Of a stretch of 64,000 nucleotides of DNA, positions 36,701-47,400 are shown piece by piece; position 1 is the stretch's first letter; the number at the start of each line of letters is the position of its first letter. Origin of the DNA: Forficula auricularia (Eukaryota; Arthropoda; Insecta; Dermaptera; Forficulidae); NCBI GenBank assembly GCA_024734495.1, contig JALMQS010000278.1, positions 806,001-870,000 on the forward strand. The letters are read 5' to 3'. A program made the translations under genes and the position numbers. A model generated the notes under the pieces. That model had not been told where the DNA came from and did not search any database. It saw only the letters and a list, made by a program, of their open reading frames with translations.

Positions 36701-38485
36701 AATTCATAAGCCCAAAACTTTTTGCTGTCTATTTACCGATTCTAGCCAATCCCGTGCTCGTTTGACAAATCTGGCACCATTTTAAGAGATTGAATATTTT
36801 TAATTTTATTAAAATGACAGATAAAATACATTTTAAAGGTCGTTTATTTCTATAAAAATCGTTTTGTTATTTTTTAACAAATGTAATCAACGCCTACTTT
36901 ACACCTTATGAAAATTATAATTTTGAAAAAAAGCGCTGATGCCCAATTGTTATTAGTGTAAATTTTTTATACATTTTTCATTATTTATTCATTATTATCT
37001 GAGAAACTGTGTTGTAACTATGAATCAAAATTGTCTTAAAATATGTATTAGTTATTGTTTAATGTTGGTTTAGTTTTTTATAAAAATGGTAAGAAGGGTT
37101 TCTTAATTATAATTAAAAATGTATGTAAATTTTCCGATATATATATAGTGCAATGTACAAGAGTATGAGAAACTCTATTTTTGAAATTTAATATCTCCGG
37201 AACTATATTGTTCATAAATTTCGTTTTGCCACCAATCGATGCAGAAGTATTTAAATAATAATCTCTCTAAATTTCAAAAAAATCCTAAGAAAACCCATTT
37301 GGCGGAACAACTACCTTAATGAAATTTTTAAAAATAAGAACCAAAAAATCGACGATCTAATTTATTAATATGTTAAGATTATAATAAATATTGATTTAAC
37401 TAAATTCTAACTGTATTTTTACTTTCACTTTTAATTAAAAGAGGACGATTTTTATTTATTATATTATATAGTATGTAAATATATTACCATAAGGAAAATT
37501 ATCTGTATTATTGGCTGGATTCATAAGAATATTGTATAATTCAGATTGATCTTCTTCATATACCATATCAAATATTGACATGGATAGTAAATCATTCTAA
37601 AAAAAAAAAAAAAAAAAAAATTAGAAATAATAATTTAAATAAATTCAAGGTTTTCTTTCATTCAACTCACAGGCAAATATCCAAGAAGTGAAGTTATACT
37701 CTCAGAAGCATAATAGATTTTTCCAGATGAAGAAAATACCATAATAAACCCATCTAGAGCCTGAAAATAATTTCAAACATAAATTGTTAGTAAAATTTTG
37801 ACATATGGATAATTTTAGTTAGAACTAGGAAGAGAACGGTTGGCCTTGCCTCCAAGATCAAATGAGTAAATTCTTCATTTGAAAGAAAAGACGGTTTCCA
37901 ATCTTCCTGAATTTCATGAGCTCTTGATTGAACAGCAATTTCTTCAATTTCAAAAAAATAAATCAGATGAGAGATATTCAAAAAAAACAAAAAACATTAA
38001 CGAATAAAAAAGTTGAAGAAAATAGTCAATTCTATGTACCATTATGATTTTTTAAAAAGGAAATGGTAGATTTTAAAACGGTAGATTTATCCATTTTTCT
38101 GGTATTTGTTGAAACCATAGAACTCAATTCATTTATCAACATATTAAATTGATCTCTCCTCTTTTTTTCGCTTAAATTTCGTGATTTCCTTTAGAAGTTA
38201 ATATATCATTTATTAATTTTGTGCCAAAATCAAAAGCGAATAAAATCATTTTTACAATTTTTAACAAACCTTTTACTGTCATCTTTATCATCGTTATCAT
38301 CATCCATAGTGTCACTGAAAAGTATATTAAAAAAAAGACTAACAGTTATAAAAAATAAAAGTTACTATTTCAATGCGAAAATTCCGAAATAAAATAATAC
38401 AAATTTTGATGTTTAAATTAAATTAATGCCTAATAAAAACTTACTCTGATCTTTTTGTTAAACCTTTCTTAATAAAACTTGACAT
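24747..38485 (-). CDS. Clk: CLOCK, circadian bHLH-PAS transcription factor
   Basis: Sixteen exons: 38445-38485, 38270-38314, 38040-38188, 37850-37941, 37671-37760, 37488-37596, 35508-35603, 35355-35433, 35152-35283, 34962-35068, 30830-30977, 28421-28569, 28199-28353, 26104-26427, 25941-26039 and 24747-24860, in phase throughout, giving 642 residues. The bHLH (residues 29-79) has the CLOCK-type [13 protein letters not shown] and [23 protein letters not shown] spans about 95-210 ([20 protein letters not shown]), PAS-B about 240-360 ([31 protein letters not shown]). A Q-rich tail has only five consecutive Gln (468-472), plus an amphipathic segment ([18 protein letters not shown]) like the coiled-coil 'exon 19' region of vertebrate CLOCK. 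In animals CLOCK pairs with CYCLE/BMAL1 in the nucleus and drives E-box genes. Shorter than fly or mouse CLOCK. Two introns have unusual splice sites. Divergent from V-ATPase subunit H. Confidence 0.94.
25180..25797 (-). repeat. Dispersed repeat family R1, copy 3, in a Clock intron
   Basis: Begins ACTTTACCATACAGGGTATG and ends TGTATGGTAAAGTCAAGTGG, so the ends form inverted ACTTTACCATACA repeats. The interior matches copies 1, 2 and 4. It lies in the intron between exons 15 and 16. Confidence 0.75.
26598..26770. repeat. Dispersed repeat R2, copy 1, in a Clock intron
   Basis: Starts near GGCAAAAATCACGATAAGAG and ends near CTGATTTTCGTTAAT, giving short inverted ends. The body (CTATTCGTAGTATATAGAAT, AATGCATTTACTTC, GTTAACTAGCC) is shared with 43232-43440. 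Confidence 0.55.
27755..27913. mobile_element. hAT-like MITE, family M8, copy 2, in a Clock intron
   Basis: Perfect inverted ends CGAGGGGTGAACCGCG / CGCGGTTCACCCCTCG (159 bp in total), flanked by an exact 8-bp duplication GCAAAAAT at 27747-27754 and 27914-27921. An 8-bp duplication points to the hAT superfamily. Non-coding. Confidence 0.88.
28738..29447 (+). mobile_element. TTAA-flanked MITE, family T, copy 1 (Clock intron 11)
   Basis: About 0.7 kb bounded by TTAA on both sides, with ends GGTAGTTGTTCCACC and the reverse complement of GCGAAACAACTACC. TTAA duplications are typical of piggyBac-type elements. Near-full copies lie at 36626-37319 (opposite orientation) and 45614-46263. Non-coding. 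Confidence 0.85.
30115..30612 (+). pseudogene. Non-LTR retrotransposon fragment, RT C-terminus
   Basis: Translates across shifted frames to [20 protein letters not shown], then [14 protein letters not shown] and [15 protein letters not shown], the conserved ending of many arthropod LINE polymerases, followed by a 3' UTR with GGGGATACACTTTTTTGGTG. Stops and frameshifts make it a relic. It lies in Clock intron 11 in the opposite direction to the gene. Confidence 0.75.
31243..32154 (+). mobile_element. Decayed mariner transposon in Clock intron 10
   Basis: Inverted ends contain AGGTGTACAAATAAGTTTCC and its mirror, with TA on both sides. The interior reads as mariner transposase in several frames; the C-terminal part (31828-32085) is open and shows [19 protein letters not shown] and [16 protein letters not shown], with the third catalytic Asp in its PSD motif. 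The N-terminal part has many stops, and a central piece is missing, since the element is only about 0.9 kb against about 1.3 kb for intact mariners. Confidence 0.9.
31828..32085 (+). pseudogene. Mariner transposase C-terminal fragment
   Basis: An 85-codon open piece ending at a natural-looking stop before the right terminal repeat. The segment [22 protein letters not shown] would hold the last catalytic residue of a DD34D transposase. Upstream frames are broken, so no functional enzyme is encoded. Confidence 0.85.
32155..33422. other. Clock intron 10 sequence, nothing recognised
   Basis: No exon-like frame with splice signals and no defined repeat found. Confidence 0.35.
33423..33544. mobile_element. 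Small foldback MITE
   Basis: Arms of about 55 bp: GAATTATTTAACGAATTATA and TTTCACAAAGTGGAAATA on the left are mirrored as TATTTCCACTTTGTGAAA and TATAATTCGTTAAATAATTC on the right, with a short turn. Only scattered mismatches. Confidence 0.75.
33647..33734. mobile_element. Short element with ATAGGGCGGGTCA inverted ends
   Basis: The 13-mer ATAGGGCGGGTCA at 33647 is mirrored by TGACCCGCCCTAT at about 33722-33734. The interior of about 60 bp is non-coding. Probably a deleted DNA transposon. Confidence 0.5.
34359..34589. mobile_element. hAT-type foldback MITE with exact 8-bp duplication
   Basis: A 231-bp near-palindrome with GC-rich ends (CAGGCCCGTGCCTGGCGGGT, GCGTGCGGCGCACGC) and an AT-rich centre. 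It is flanked by CTTATAGG at 34351-34358 and again at 34590-34597. The 8-bp duplication and CAGG-type ends fit the hAT superfamily. It lies in Clock intron 10. Confidence 0.9.
35603..35606 (-). other. Clock intron 6 acceptor without AG
   Basis: Phase and homology place the exon 7 start at 35603, so the intron would end TTTTCTTTTG followed by AAACTCAAATAAC. No AG occurs in the upstream open stretch (in-frame stop about 12 codons upstream). The intron would be GT-TG. Confidence 0.5.
36626..37319 (-). mobile_element. TTAA-flanked MITE, family T, copy 2 (Clock intron 6)
   Basis: Bounded by TTAA. Left end GGTAGTTGTTTCGCGAC, right end the reverse complement of GGTAGTTGTTCCGCC. The body is the reverse complement of copy 1 (shared blocks near GCCAATCCCGTGCTCGTTTG). 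Inverted with respect to copy 1 within the same gene. Confidence 0.85.
37846..37850 (-). other. GC donor of Clock intron 4
   Basis: Exon 4 ends in GAG directly followed by GCAAGG, and exon 5 begins after TTTTCAG with GCTCTAGATGG. The joined frame restores the conserved ILEALDGF, so the intron is GC-AG. Confidence 0.85.
38040..38188 (-). other. Clk: Clock exon 3, bHLH DNA-binding domain
   Basis: Encodes the basic region and both helices ([14 protein letters not shown] to [10 protein letters not shown]). The basic residues that read CACGTG E-boxes are kept. Acceptor TCTAAAG, donor G/GTACAT. Confidence 0.9.
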
Positions 38486-39098
38486 TATGAATAGAGAGGG
38501 ATGATTTTTTTCATTGAATACGTTAAGAAAATATAATAGTCATATATAAAGATATTTATATATAAAAATAAATCACATGTTTACAAAGGGAATAAATTAA
38601 TTTGATTATTATGTGATTTTTTAAGACAAAATTTGCATTGAAGTTAAAAACAGGTTTTTGGTTATATATGAATCTTAAAATATTGATTAGAATGAAGCTA
38701 GAAATTATACACCTATTTGATATTTACAGCTTAAAATTTATTTAGAATAATTTTTATGTTTTTATTTTTCTATTATATATCTAAATTAAATACTAAAATA
38801 ATGTATAAATTTTATTTTAATATTCACAGTGTTAAAATTTTACCAAATAAATAATCTTTGAACAGATGTTTTTGGTTTTTTGCTATATTCATTCCATTAT
38901 TGAAAAGTCACAAGACTTGAGATCAATTTTATATCTTGTGATTGATTCTTCTTGTGTCAAGATTCTAATATTGCTTAACATATTCTATTATTTCTATAAT
39001 ATATATATATTTATTTTATTCATATAAAAAGGTAAATAAACTGCATTAAATTACCAGAAATTTAAAAAACCAACATTTTATTCTTTTTCAGGTTGAAT
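38486..39098. promoter_or_regulatory. Divergent Clock / V-ATPase H promoter interval
   Basis: About 610 bp separate the Clock ATG (minus) from the V-ATPase H ATG (plus). The DNA is very AT-rich, with a run of TATATATAT at 39001-39010. No CACGTG E-box is visible. A likely 5'-UTR intron of the V-ATPase gene lies at 39032-39091. Confidence 0.5.
39032..39091 (+). other. Likely 5'-UTR intron of V-ATPase H
   Basis: AAAAAG/GTAAATAA donor and TTCTTTTTCAG acceptor, 60 bp apart, ending 7 bases before the start codon. Read from splice consensus only. Confidence 0.55.
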
Positions 39099-40547
39099 AT
39101 GGCAGGGTCAGATCCTTCAATTAAAACCATAATCCCCCCTAAAATTGATATGTTAGCAGCCACGAGCGTTCTTCAGCAACAAGCTACAGAAATAAGAACC
39201 CAACGGGTTAATTGGCAATCCTATCTCCAATCCCAAATGATATCGCAAGAAGATTACAACTTTATTATTCTTTTTGATAATAATACTGAACCCAACGTAC
39301 GGGAAAATCTCCTTAAAGAAAGTCGCGCCCAGTGCGCGAAAACATTTTTGAATCTTTTGGGTCATGTTTCCAAAGATCAAACTATTCAATATATTCTGAT
39401 TATGATTGATGATATGCTCCAAGAAGACAGAACTCGAGTTGAAATCTTTCGTGAGCACTCAAATCGCAAAAAAGAAAGCGTTTGGGGGCCTTTTCTCAAT
39501 CTTTTGAATAGACCTGATGGATTTATTATGAATATGACTTCAAGAATAATTGCTAAAATTGCTTGCTGGAGTCAAGAATTAATGGATCAATCTGACCTGC
39601 ATTTCTATTTGACATGGCTTAAAGATCAGCTTAAAGAAAATAGTAATGAATATATGCAATCTGTGGGAAGATGTCTCCAAATGATGTTGCGTATTGACGA
39701 ATATCGCTTTGCATTCGTCTCTGTCGATGGAATTTCAACTCTTCTTGCAGTTTTGCAAGGTCGTGTTAATTTTCAAGTACAATATCAATTGATATTTTGT
39801 CTCTGGGTTTTGACATTTAATCCACTTCTTGCTGAGAAAATGAATAAATTCAATGTTATCCCTATTCTTGCTGATATCCTGAGTGACTCCGTCAAAGAAA
39901 AAGTTACTCGAATTATATTGGCTGTTTTCAGAAATCTTATTGAAAAGCCAGAGGATAACCAAATTTCGAAAGAGCATTGCATTGCAATGGTGCAATGCAA
40001 AGTTTTAAAACAAATAAGTATTTTGGAACAACGTAAATTCGACGATGAAGATATATTTGCCGATGTCGAGTTCTTAAATGAAAAGTTACAAGCCTCTGTA
40101 CAGGATTTAAGTTCATTTGATGAGTATGCAACTGAAGTAAAATCTGGCCGCCTAGAATGGAGTCCGGTACATAAATCTGCAAAATTTTGGCGAGAAAATG
40201 CTCCAAGATTGAATGAGAAAAATTATGAATTATTGCGTATTCTCGTTCATTTATTAGAAACTAGTAAAGAAACTCTGGTTCTGAGCGTCGCTAGTTTTGA
40301 TATAGGAGAATATGTTCGTCATTACCCGCGAGGCAAGAATGTTATTGAGCAATTGGGAGGCAAACAACTTGTCATGCAACTTTTAAGCCATGATGATCCA
40401 AATGTTCGCTACGAAGCTCTTTTGGCTGTTCAAAAGCTCATGGTCCATAATTGGGAATATTTGGGAAGACAATTGGAAAAAGAACAAACTCAAACAAACC
40501 CTAAAGTTCCAGGAGCTGGCGGTAAAGCTTTAGAAGGCAAAGCTTAG
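39099..40547 (+). CDS. VhaSFD: V-type proton ATPase subunit H
   Basis: One uninterrupted frame of 482 residues, the usual length for this family (about 480 in yeast and human). Subunit H is the regulatory 'SFD' subunit of the cytosolic V1 sector: it bridges the stator and central stalk, couples ATP hydrolysis to proton pumping and silences free V1. Conserved landmarks include [12 protein letters not shown] near the N-terminus, [17 protein letters not shown] in the middle and [17 protein letters not shown], then [18 protein letters not shown] at the C-terminus; the protein is helical ARM/HEAT-like throughout. ATG at 39099 is preferred over an upstream in-frame TTG because it directly follows a splice acceptor and starts MAGSDPS. 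Codon use is richer in GC than its surroundings, as expected for a conserved gene. AATAAA occurs at 40753-40758. Confidence 0.97.
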   Translation: MAGSDPSIKTIIPPKIDMLAATSVLQQQATEIRTQRVNWQSYLQSQMISQEDYNFIILFDNNTEPNVRENLLKESRAQCAKTFLNLLGHVSKDQTIQYILIMIDDMLQEDRTRVEIFREHSNRKKESVWGPFLNLLNRPDGFIMNMTSRIIAKIACWSQELMDQSDLHFYLTWLKDQLKENSNEYMQSVGRCLQMMLRIDEYRFAFVSVDGISTLLAVLQGRVNFQVQYQLIFCLWVLTFNPLLAEKMNKFNVIPILADILSDSVKEKVTRIILAVFRNLIEKPEDNQISKEHCIAMVQCKVLKQISILEQRKFDDEDIFADVEFLNEKLQASVQDLSSFDEYATEVKSGRLEWSPVHKSAKFWRENAPRLNEKNYELLRILVHLLETSKETLVLSVASFDIGEYVRHYPRGKNVIEQLGGKQLVMQLLSHDDPNVRYEALLAVQKLMVHNWEYLGRQLEKEQTQTNPKVPGAGGKALEGKA

Positions 40548-41300
40548 TCTTGTTAATTGGACATATATATTGTTATTGTAGATTCTGTTAAATTTTCATG
40601 TATAGTAAATCTTTAAATATTATAAATCCATATAAAATTTTTTTATTGTTTACATATATTTTAAAATATTAGAATAGGAAAGGTTAAATGTCTATATATT
40701 ATAAAATATTTACATTCCTCATAATTATAATATCTCTAATGGAATGTTTAGAAATAAAATGTCAAAGAATTTTTATTTTGAGCTCATTTATTTTATTCAT
40801 TATTTGTTGGTACATTTTGGTTTATAATATACAAGCTACTTTCAATAGTTTAATTTTTAAAAAGTATTATTATAAGGGTTTATGACAATAATATTACATT
40901 TTTCTTAAAAAAGAGTTTACTAAAAAAAAAATTATAATTTCAAATAAAATGATATGATTTCTTCCTTATTTCAAATTATAAGTAGTATTTACTAAATCAA
41001 TCATTTGAATTACATGTTTTTTGTATTATTAAATAAAAAAGTATTAAATATAAATATTTGTTTCATTTATGAATGTAACTTTCTAAATAAATAATATTTA
41101 TAACTAAAATATTTGCTCCATTTGAAGAATACTACTTTTAATCTAATATAGAAAAAAGAATGTATATATTCATCAAAGGGTGTAAAATTGTGTATTATAT
41201 TATCTCATAATATGAAATATAAAATTGAAACTAACACATTTTTTTTTATTATTATTATAAGAATATTAAGAATAATTTGTCAAATTTAATTAATTAAATA
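40548..41300. other. Convergent 3' UTR interval
   Basis: Lies between the V-ATPase H stop (plus) and the helicase stop (minus). It contains plus-strand AATAAA at 40753, 40943 and 41032 and minus-strand AATAAA at 41245-41250, the last about 50 nt after the helicase stop. No further gene is seen. Confidence 0.6.
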
Positions 41301-41494
41301 TTAATAACTTCCACCACCAAACCCTCTCCCTCTTCCTCCATATCCTCCCCGAGAAAATCCGCCTCCGTTTCCATATCCTCCGCCCCCTCTTCCTCCATAA
41401 CCGCCGGCCCCTCTTCCTCCAAATCCACCAGCACCTGCGCTGCCTCCTCTTCCTCCAAAGCCGCCTGCGCCACCTCCTCTTCCACCGAAGGCAC
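41301..41494 (-). other. mle: Helicase last exon, RGG-box tail
   Basis: Sixty-three residues of Gly/Arg/Phe/Tyr repeats ([16 protein letters not shown]) ending in GGGSY. This is the single-stranded nucleic-acid-binding tail of DHX9/MLE, also needed for nuclear transport in the human protein. Two opposite-frame ORFs over it are shadows. Confidence 0.9.
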
Positions 41495-44400
41495 CTAAAA
41501 TGATTTGTTATGTAAGTAGTGAAATTCCTTTTCATGCAATTATCATTTTAATAATATATTTACCTCTAAACATTTTATTTGGAGGTCCACCTCGAAAGTC
41601 GGGACGTGGGGGTCTTTTTCCTCGAAAACTTAAAACATAAAAAATAATGAATTATTAGTTAATTAAATTTTTATCGAACTTTTTATAATTATTTAAAAAT
41701 TATTATTTAATATTGAAAGTATTTTTTTACCGAAAGAACATATTTAATTTATAAGGAATAAATAAAATCTTTTCCTTGATGTTAAATATTGTATATATAC
41801 ATGTAAGGTAACGGCAGCAGTAGTTGACCATTTCGACATAAAATTATAATTAATAAGGATCCTGTGGAAGGATTCCCTTGAAAACACATCTATGGACATT
41901 AGACAGCAGGACGTGTGTGAACATTTTTTATGTTCGGTTTTCGGTTTGGCCATCAGAGCCGTCTGCGATTTTTTCATTATCTCCACTTGGCTGCTAAAAC
42001 GCGTTCCCTGGAGGGATTTTTTGAGTCGACTTAACAGGAAGAAGTCGCAGGGAGCCAAATCAGTCGAATGCGGTGGCTTTTGGAGGTATTCGTTCCGTTC
42101 TTGGTCAAAAAGTTTCGGATAACGATGGCATTGTTCGACCGCGGTTCCCACAAATCCGGTCTTTTTTGGCGTCTCAAAGCCAAATCATTAAACAAAATGT
42201 CTTTTATGGATTCATAAGCGATGTTCAAGTTCGCTGCCATCTCTCCAAAGGTCAATTAAAAGTTTTCGGCCATAATTTTTTTTATTTTATCGACGTTTTC
42301 GATGTCGACTGCGTTCATTATCCTCGACAGACTCACGAAAATTTGGGACACACATAAAAGTTTGTTTTCGATAGAGTAACACTTCTTCAACATTTTCGCA
42401 CCGTTTTTAACTCAAAATTTAATACAAACTCGTTGATGCAAAGACAATTTCATTTTTAAAATCGTAAAGATCGCAAAGGGCTCTGATAGTACCATACCGA
42501 AAGTGTAAAAATGTTTAGAGGATTGGATCAAGCGCTGGCATAAGTGCGCTGCAGAGGTTGGGGAGTACTTTGAAGGGGACAATATCAATTTTGATGAATA
42601 AATTTGTATTTTTGATTTTCTGAATAAATTCCTAAAACTTTTTGATCAAGGTAGTATGATCCAAACGATCTGATTGGCCAGTGCATAGCCAATGGCAAAG
42701 CGTTAAGTTATTAGAATGATTCTGATTGGTAAGATAACGGTCGTGCTTAGATAATGCGTTAAATAAATATTAAAAAAAAAACTTGGTCGATTTGAGACGC
42801 TGACCGCCAGGGCAACCCGCCCGGGGGCCTAGGTGCAGAAGGCGTGCCGAAGGCACGCCTGGAGCAGCTGGTAATAATAATAATGAATTAATGTTTGAGA
42901 AGACAGTTCTTAAAAAAATGTTAAAAACTGTTAATGTGATCATGAAAGAATCATCGTGAATGGGCGGAAATCACGATAGGGATGCCATTTTTTAAGAATA
43001 TGAGTTGCTGAGAAGTCATTGGTTTTAAATCAATTTTTAGAAAATTTCTTAATTTCTGGAAATTCTCATTCAATAAATTAAGCTTATTCTTTTTAGTACA
43101 AAAAGTTTTCCTCAGTAGGGCCTATTTTGAATTTCTTTTGAATAAGTTTTTTATGAGAATGGAATTTAAAAATCAATTTTTATTGATTCTTGTTTTATGG
43201 ACTTAAACAATAGGGCTTCTTGAACGACTCATTTATTGGCGAAAATCACCCGAAGAGCTGACATCAATTCGCAGTATATAGAATTAGTATAAATATATTT
43301 AATGGAATAGGGAATTCACTCCAACTGGTGGCAGAAAGTTATCGGAGAAAGGGGGAAACAATTTCTGTTCTTTCATAAGAGCAATGCATTTATTTCCCCG
43401 TTAACTAGCCCCCTTGATTTTCGCTAATAGAATTAATTAGGTAGCGCATTACAGAAAATGACGAAACGGACACGCCTTCCGAAGATGGATGTTATGCTTT
43501 TCTTATGGTGTCTATTGAGGAGAGATTTATGCAAGCAATAGAAAAGTGTACGCAATGTTTTTCCGCCTCCTGACATCTAGTGGCAAATACAGTAGTTATC
43601 GAGCAACAACATTTTTTCTTCAATAAGATTAATAGTTTCAATTCCCGTTAAAGAACACCTCTAGAGTTTCTGATTTTCGCCAATACAAATGTCACCACAA
43701 TAAATTAATAAAAATTTTTTTTATAATCTTCCATTTAAGGTAGTTCTTTCACAAATGCAAAAATTCAAGAAGTCTTTGAAACTTGGAATATAAGTAATTA
43801 AAAGCATAATACACATATTGTTAAAATTTGAAGACGATTTACCACACCAAACATGAAATAATTGCAATTAAAAATGACATTTTTAACATAGGGTAGATAG
43901 GGAAAGGGTGGGGATATGATCTTTATTTTATTTTTTTCCATTGAAGGACTTTCACCATCTTGATGAAAAACCAATATTTGTTAGAATAATATGTTCGGGG
44001 TAACTTAAAAAAAAAAAATAGAAATTATTTACCATGTAGTTTTGATAAAAAACAAACATATTTGAGCGATTATCTTTATTGGAGGGGATATAAGCACAAT
44101 GGCTTGGAAACGATCCGGCAAGTATGTGTGTATTCATATAGAGATTTCGTAGTGTGAGTGCAACAGTCACGTTAAAAAAACATAACCTAAAATTTTAGTT
44201 CCATTCATATTTATAGAGTGGTCACGAGGCTAAAACTTTTTGTGTGGATTGTCGCGAAAGAACCTCCTTAAGTAAACAAATTTTATATAATATTTACCCT
44301 CCAAAATTTAAAGTATTTTCCTGTCCATGTAGACCAGCATTAAGTTTGCAGAGTTGTTTAATCACGTTCATCACTTTTTCATCAATTTCAGATAATTCGG

Positions 44401-47400
44401 TGATTGTTTCTGGATCTTTAGCGGCTCTTACAACAAGAGATTCAAGAATAGGCCGCAATGCAACAAGACCAGCGGCGAGCTCCGGTTTCATATCGAAATT
44501 AATCCTAGAATTATAAATTATTAACATATCATTTATAAAATATAATATATTCTTTTCACTATTTTAAAATAATATTGATATAAACAAACTATCTGATTTA
44601 TAAAGAATTATTTTACCAATTATCCAAACGTATCGTCTTGTCAATGTATTCGACTTTTCTTGAGCCAAAGAGTAAAAGATGAATAGGCGTGACCATTGTC
44701 ATTTGTTTACAAGAAACTGCTCGTGTTCTTATCTAAGATAAATAATTCGAATTAGAATGTTAAATAAACACATATAAATAATAGAAGAAGGAATAAATCA
44801 TTTCCTACCTTTTCGCCGAAAACAAAGAAGGGAAAGGGGAAACTTTGTTCCATATTACTACAATTTACGGAAGTTTTGTGAATAAGTGCAGGTTTTGATT
44901 CAGTAGTGATAACCTTGCGTTTTTCTTTATGAGAGCACACGTTAGGATAGAGACCCATGCCTAGAAGTGCAATCACCATATCGAGTTTAGCATCAGGGCC
45001 AGTATAATTAAAAATTTGAGGAATCATTGTCTCTTCAGGAAATCCAGATTGTATCAATAATGCTTTTAATTGATTCTAAAAAAATAAAAATTCAATATAG
45101 TTTTTCATACAATTTATAAATAAATATATAAGCCCATGATTATAAGTCATGTATTGTAAGTTTTGAAATATTTAAATATAAACACGATTTGAATCCTCTG
45201 TATAAAGGCGCAGCTCATTCATTTAAGGGTTAAATTGTATGCGATTTTGCAAAAGTGACTTTACATTAATGTACTTTAAATAATTTTGTCATTTTTTTTG
45301 ACTTGGATAAATTTCACACCAAATAAGTATAAATGGTGAAATTGGAAATAAGTTGAAATTTCCTAATTTATTCATTATGTAGCGACATTTAATTTCGAAG
45401 CCATTTTCAAGTAATAAAAAACTTAAATCATCAAGGCCTCAATATAAAAATATTTTAATCGTTTAATAATAATAATAAAATAGTTATAAAATAATTATTA
45501 TTACATAATTTCATTGAAGTAATGTTGTTTTTATGATAATAAGCCAATTTTTTTCCCTATATAGTTCTTTCATTTTGAAACATCTATCCAATGAAACACC
45601 ACTTTTGATCTATTTAAGGTAGTTGTTCGGCCAAATAGGTTTTCTTAGCATTTTTTGAAATTTAGACAGATTATTATTTAAATACTTCTGCATCGATTGG
45701 TGGGGAAACGAAATTTATGAACAATATAGTTCCGGAGATATTAAGTTTCAAAAATAGAGTTTTTCAGACTTATACATTGCACTAAACGGGATATTGGAAA
45801 ATTTACATACATTTTTAATTATAATTAAGAAACCCTTCTTACCATTTTTATAAAAAACTAAACCAACATTAAACAATAACCAATACATGTTTTAAGACAA
45901 TTTTGATTCAAAAAATTTACACTAAAAACAATTTGGCAACAGCGCATTTATGTATAAAGCGCGCATTTTTCAAAATTATAATTTTCATAAGGTGTAACGT
46001 AGGCGTTGATTACATTTGTTAAAAAATAACAAAACAATTTTTATAGAAATTTTTTAACTTTTAAAATGTATTTTATCTGTCATTTTAATATAAAAATATT
46101 CAATCTCTTACAATGGTGCCAGATTTGTCAAACACGAGATTGGCTAGAATGGGTACATAAACAGCAAAAAGTTTTGGGCTTACGAATTATGAATCCTTAT
46201 TGTCTGTTCTATATACTCTAGCATTAACTTTTTGCTAGTATTGACGCGAAACAACTACCTTAAATTTTGAAGTTTTGTACGATTGGACATACTTCCGATT
46301 TGTTCTGGATCAAAAAAAGTCAAAGATAGTTTAACTAAGCATTAATTAAATATTTTTGCCATCTTCTAATCACGTTCAGTAAGAAAATAAAAGGGTGGCA
46401 TGGTTGGTTTGGTAATTCACACTCTGTATAATGTAAAATATATAATAGATACCTTGGCTTCCCAGGTGACTCTCAAAGTTGGCAAGATTAACATTTTCTG
46501 TTCACAAAAACTAATTTCATTTTCTTCGCCGTTCATTCGTGCATCTTCCCAGCATTGAAAAGCATTCAGCATTGCAACATGATCTGAAAATCTGTTTCCT
46601 GCGAAAGATCTTTGTTGATATGTAAGTCTTCGATGATCCTGTCCAGTAAGAAACACTTCAGGAAAGGTAGAGCTATTTGCAGCAATAGTCGAGAGAGCAT
46701 CGCCACAGGAGAAAATACACCCAAGAACCATCATTTTGCCAATACGGGGGTCAATTGGCAATTTCGCAAGGATTCGACCAAGGGGAGTCAATTCATCATT
46801 TAAATCCAAGCATTTCATTTCTAGAACAAGCAAATTAAATATCATTAGATAGGGTACTATTAATGTTTCAAATTAGAATTTTGATGTTAGATGAGGCTCT
46901 TGAAAAACCTTGGAAACAGGTAGAATGTCTTCGTTAAGAAAAAGCAATATAAGATTTCCTTATATTCTATTTATTTTTCAGAAAAACTTTTGAGACGTTT
47001 CAGCGGATATTCTCACGCCATCCTCAGTCTACAAGGAAAACATAATCTTAATTACAGTCAATTCAATATCGCATGTCATTCTCAAGATAAAAAGAAAACA
47101 AAAGAAGAGAAAACTCATCCTGTACTCAAATGTGAATTTTCTCTTCTTTTGTTTTCTTTTATCTTGAGAATGACATGCGATTATTGAATTGACTGTAATT
47201 AAGATTATGTTTTCCTTGTAGACTGAGGATGGCGTGAGAATATCCGCTGAAACGTCTCAAAAGTTTTTCTGAAAAATAAATAGTTAGAATATAAGGAAAT
47301 CTTGTATTTCTTTTTCTTAACTAAGACATTCCACCTGTTTCCAAGGTTTTCAAGAGCCTCATCTAACACCAAAATTCTAAATATGATATTTAAACTATAT

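Noticed and set aside
39153..40206. Minus-strand ORFs of 71-101 residues
   Set aside because: Shadows of the V-ATPase H coding region.
41290..41535. Arg/Trp-rich and Glu-rich ORFs on the minus strand
   Set aside because: Other frames of the Gly-rich last helicase exon; the spliced frame gives the expected RGG tail.
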